41,025 nucleotides of DNA, taken from positions 1-41,025 of the forward strand of contig PHEU01000027.1 of assembly GCA_002841295.1 (NCBI GenBank), written 5' to 3'. The notes beneath the pieces are model-generated. The model searched no databases and was not told the origin of the DNA. It saw nothing but the letters and a program-made list of their open reading frames with translations. Shown here one piece after another: positions 38,701 through 41,025 of the stretch (the first letter of the stretch is position 1; every line of letters starts with the position of its first letter). This DNA comes from Actinobacteria bacterium HGW-Actinobacteria-6 (lineage in GTDB: Bacteria > Actinomycetota > Coriobacteriia > Anaerosomatales > Anaerosomataceae). Position numbers and translations under genes: made by a program.

Positions 38701-39042
38701 ATGATGAAGGTCGAAGCGATAATACGACCAAACCGCCTCGGCGCTGTCCGAGAGGCGATGCTGGCAGCCGGAGCTACTGGCGTAACAGTCGTCACAGTCA
38801 CGGGGCACGGCGCTCAGGCCGGCGTCACGCAGAAGTGGCGTGGTCACGAGTACACCGTGTCGCTTCTGCCGAAAGTCCTAGTCATGACGGTAGCCGAGGA
38901 TGATGACGCCCAAGAGATCGCTGAGAGCGTGGTTGCAGCGGCGCGTACCGGGGACATGGGTGACGGCAAGATTGCGATGTCGCCGGTAGAAGACGCCGTT
39001 CGCATCAGAACCGGAGAATCAGGGCGCGGCGCGATCGGCTAG
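38701..39042 (+). CDS. glnK: PII nitrogen regulatory protein (GlnK/GlnB type)
   Basis: The protein has 113 residues; ATG 38701 puts the T-loop Tyr at exactly residue 51 as in classical PII, though the ribosome binding site is weak. The next ATG (38704) is the alternative. Motifs: [41 protein letters not shown] (here in pieces: [12 protein letters not shown] and [12 protein letters not shown] with Tyr51), [30 protein letters not shown] senses ATP/ADP and 2-oxoglutarate and controls ammonium transporters. The amt gene lies 570 bases downstream on the same strand, with a kinase scrap between. Tyr51 could be uridylylated or adenylylated. Confidence 0.95.
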   Translation: MMKVEAIIRPNRLGAVREAMLAAGATGVTVVTVTGHGAQAGVTQKWRGHEYTVSLLPKVLVMTVAEDDDAQEIAESVVAAARTGDMGDGKIAMSPVEDAVRIRTGESGRGAIG

Positions 39043-39284
39043 TCTTGCCCGGCGGGTCGAGGTACTGCCGGCAGCGTGAGAGTGAAGGCCGAGCCCCTGC
39101 CAAGATCGCTTTGAACCGTCAGCTCACCGCCGAGAAGCGCAGCCAGCCGCGACGACACCGCAAGACCGAGCCCGGTTCCCTCGGGTCGACCATCGCGAAC
39201 GCGGACCTGCGTGAACGCCTCAAAAAATGCGCTCGAGGTCTGCCCGTGCAAGGAGTAGTCCTCGCGTTCGCTTGATCTCATCAC
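39039..39284 (-). pseudogene. C-terminal remnant of a histidine kinase ATPase domain
   Basis: An 81-codon frame matches only the last part of an HATPase_c domain: [12 protein letters not shown], the G2 box [19 protein letters not shown], and a final strand [15 protein letters not shown]. The same C-terminus occurs in the two other kinases of this window. The N and G1 boxes, HisKA and sensor are missing; the upstream sequence reads [19 protein letters not shown] without domain character. It is a scrap of a lost kinase gene. It lies antisense between the PII gene and amt, sharing CTAG with the PII stop codon. Confidence 0.75.
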
Positions 39285-39612
39285 CCGGTGACACGTTCAG
39301 TGCACCTCCCGGTTGTGCGGCTCTTTTAGTATTCCCCACAAACGAGCAGCCCACAATGTCACACCCCGGTCCTCTACTGTTCACTCTCCTTTGTTACACC
39401 GGGAACCTTTCAGAAATCGGCGAGGCGTAGCGTGGTCTGTGGGAGGTCTCGCTCGCCGATTCACGGCGACGCTCTCGTCCGCACAACCGGCAGACAATGG
39501 CGTCTGCCGAACCGGCTTCGGAGTCTCGGATTCTGGTTCGGCGACGAGCGATCGAAGATCTGCGGGGGCCTCTCAGCCCAATGAGGTTGTCGGACAACAG
39601 GAGGTGTGGCTC
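39285..39612 (+). promoter_or_regulatory. Leader region of amt with two inverted repeats
   Basis: These 328 bases hold no gene. Two hairpins stand before amt: AATCGGCGAG (39415-39424) with CTCGCCGATT (39452-39461), and GCCGAACC (39506-39513) with GGTTCGGC (39535-39542). GTCAC and GTTAC elements near 39358 and 39393, the latter followed by GGGAAC, faintly recall a GlnR-type site, but the spacing does not fit well. The amt Shine-Dalgarno AGGAGGTG is at the right end. No known riboswitch core was recognised. Confidence 0.5.
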
Positions 39613-41025
39613 ATGAAGTCACGCACGAAGGCCGCTTGCGAGCGGCTCACATGGCGGGATATCGCGTTGCGCGCTGGTGTGCGCACCCTGATCCTCACGG
39701 TTCTTGCGGTCGTTCTCATGACCGGCATCGCGTATGCGGCCGGTGACCCGACCGGTGCCGCAACGGGCGGCATCGACAATGTGACGGCCGCAACGGCCGG
39801 CGCACCCACGCTGCAGGAGGTCGCCGGAGACGTCGGCCATCTCTCCATCTCGATGAACGTGTTCTTCGTGATCATCGGTGTGGCACTCATCTTCTTCATG
39901 CAGGCAGGCTTCATGCTCGTGGAGACCGGCTTTTGCCGAGGAAAGAGCGCCGCTCACGTAGCGATGACTAACTTCGTCATCTTCGCGATCGGCGCTCTCG
40001 CCTACTGGGCGGTCGGCTTTGCGATCCAGTTCGGTTCATTCGGCCCAATCGGACTCCTTGGTGGAGCCCAGGGAGTGCTCGACGGCAATGCGTTCCATCT
40101 CTTCGGACAGGCCGTCGCCGGCACCAAGGGTTTCTTCCTGGGCTCGCTAGGTGACGGAACGCTCGACGTTGGCGCATTCGCGTTCTTCCTGTTCCAGATG
40201 GTGTTCATGGACACCGCCGCAACGATCGTCACCGGCGGCATGGCCGAGCGCTGGAAGTTCTCGGCATTCGTTCCATTCGGTGTATTCATGGCGGTCTTCA
40301 CCTACCCGCTCTTCGGTATGTGGGTCTGGGGCGGCGGCTGGCTGGCGCAGCTTGGCGTGAATGCGGGCCTCGGCCACGGCGTCGTCGACTTCGCCGGCTC
40401 AAGCGTCGTCCACGCGGTCGGTGGGTTCTCGGCACTGGCCGGCGCACTCGTGATCGGACCACGCATCGGCAAGTTCAAGGCCGATGGCACCCCGGTCGCC
40501 ATTCCGGGTCACCACATCCCGATGGCGATCCTCGGCACGATCATCCTTGTGTTCGGCTGGATGGGCTTCAACGGCATGAGCACGCTTTCCGCTGGCGACC
40601 TGCGCTTCACGGTCATCATCGCCAACACCATCCTCGCCGGCTCGGCTGGCTGTCTTGCAGCAATGTTTTTGGTGTGGAAGCTCTGGGGACACCCCGATCC
40701 GTCGATGACCGCCAACGGCATGCTCGCCGGTCTCGTGGCGATCACGGCTCCATGCGCGTTCGTCACCCCGTGGGCCGCAGTCATCATCGGTCTCATCGCC
40801 GGGCTGCTCGTAGTCGGTTCAGTCATCTTCTGGGAGCGCACCATGAAGATCGATGACCCGGTCGGCGCGGTATCGGTGCACGGTGTCAACGGACTCTGGG
40901 GCATGCTCGCACTCGGCCTGTTCGCGGACGGCACCTATGGTGGCGGCTGGAACGGCGTTGAGGGCGCGGTCAAGGGCCTGTTCTACGGTGACGGGGGTCA
41001 GTTCGTTGCCCAGCTCATCGCATGC
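39613..41025 (+). CDS. amt: Ammonium transporter, Amt/AmtB family (3' end missing)
   Basis: ATG 39613 follows ACAGGAGGTGTGGCTC; the frame is open for 471 codons to the window edge. An unusual N-terminal part has a basic leader, a hydrophobic signal-like helix (LILTVLAVVLMTGIAYAAG, about 26-45) and a 30-residue Thr/Ala-rich stretch before the first Amt helix at about residue 74. Amt blocks are FFMQAGFMLVETGFCRGKSA, DTAATIVTGGMAERWKF with the conserved Asp, SSVVHAVGGFSALAGALVIG with the first pore His, and AVSVHGVNGLWGMLALGLF with the second pore His. It conducts ammonium and is controlled by PII. The GlnK-type gene lies upstream on the same strand. Confidence 0.95.
   Translation, partial: MKSRTKAACERLTWRDIALRAGVRTLILTVLAVVLMTGIAYAAGDPTGAATGGIDNVTAATAGAPTLQEVAGDVGHLSISMNVFFVIIGVALIFFMQAGFMLVETGFCRGKSAAHVAMTNFVIFAIGALAYWAVGFAIQFGSFGPIGLLGGAQGVLDGNAFHLFGQAVAGTKGFFLGSLGDGTLDVGAFAFFLFQMVFMDTAATIVTGGMAERWKFSAFVPFGVFMAVFTYPLFGMWVWGGGWLAQLGVNAGLGHGVVDFAGSSVVHAVGGFSALAGALVIGPRIGKFKADGTPVAIPGHHIPMAILGTIILVFGWMGFNGMSTLSAGDLRFTVIIANTILAGSAGCLAAMFLVWKLWGHPDPSMTANGMLAGLVAITAPCAFVTPWAAVIIGLIAGLLVVGSVIFWERTMKIDDPVGAVSVHGVNGLWGMLALGLFADGTYGGGWNGVEGAVKGLFYGDGGQFVAQLIAC

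Noticed and set aside
39340-39420. GlnR operator upstream of amt
   Set aside because: GTCAC and GTTAC elements exist, but their spacing and partner half-sites do not fit the known gTnAC-n6-GAAAC pattern well enough to call.
1-41025. CRISPR arrays, insertion sequences, prophage or integron features
   Set aside because: No regularly spaced repeats, transposase or integrase motifs, or long terminal inverted repeats were seen; the single holin-like gene stands without phage neighbours.

Overview
This 41 kb window looks like a chromosomal segment of a high-GC, Gram-positive-type bacterium, most likely an environmental actinobacterium of the Coriobacteriia kind. That placement is an inference. It rests on GC-rich third codon positions, frequent GTG/TTG starts, strong GGAGG ribosome binding sites, a UPF0182 protein, many anaerobe-type redox proteins and several c-di-GMP proteins. 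There is no rRNA, CRISPR array, transposase or phage gene. One tRNA (Ala, TGC) is present.

Layout. 1-3242: a minus-strand UbiD-type (hydroxyarylic acid) decarboxylase operon with its small D subunit and the start of an anion-permease-like gene, divergent from a LysR regulator. 3282-8222: a three-gene cluster (stand-alone cyanophycin-synthetase N-domain-like protein plus two small membrane proteins), a secreted RlpA-like protein and a UPF0182 membrane protein. 8265-11923 and 17834-21132: two paralogous gene pairs, each a HEAT-like scaffold protein overlapping an HD-GYP phosphodiesterase by one base. All four proteins begin with the same roughly 100-residue module marked by a (L/F)YP motif. 12006-17690: Maf, a methyltransferase, an amidohydrolase, and an envelope cluster of PspC/LiaF-like proteins and a CNNM/CorC transporter-like protein. 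21139-28789: two small proteins, an FNR-like reductase overlapping a PAS-GGDEF-EAL protein, a molybdopterin-domain lipoprotein, a tandem universal stress protein, a HlyIII protein overlapping a tiny CxxCH protein, and an 8Fe-8S ferredoxin-like protein. 28810-37942: a damaged histidine kinase, acylphosphatase, an EamA exporter, an ABC-2 export system, an orphan 7TM histidine kinase and a glutamine amidotransferase. 37989-41025: a DsrE-family protein, tRNA-Ala, a PII protein, a kinase fragment and an ammonium transporter that runs off the end.

How it fits together. Signalling dominates. There are three c-di-GMP-type proteins and three histidine-kinase loci: one looks intact, one has lost its phosphoacceptor His and is split by a frameshift, and one is only a C-terminal scrap. 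No response regulator is visible. Genes are packed tightly, with many ATGA/TGATG overlaps between co-directional genes. Three convergent pairs share a CTAG that serves as both stop codons. The most interesting items are the duplicated HEAT/HD-GYP module, the degenerate kinase, the kinase scrap between the PII and amt genes, the stand-alone CphA-N-like domain and the small CxxCH protein.
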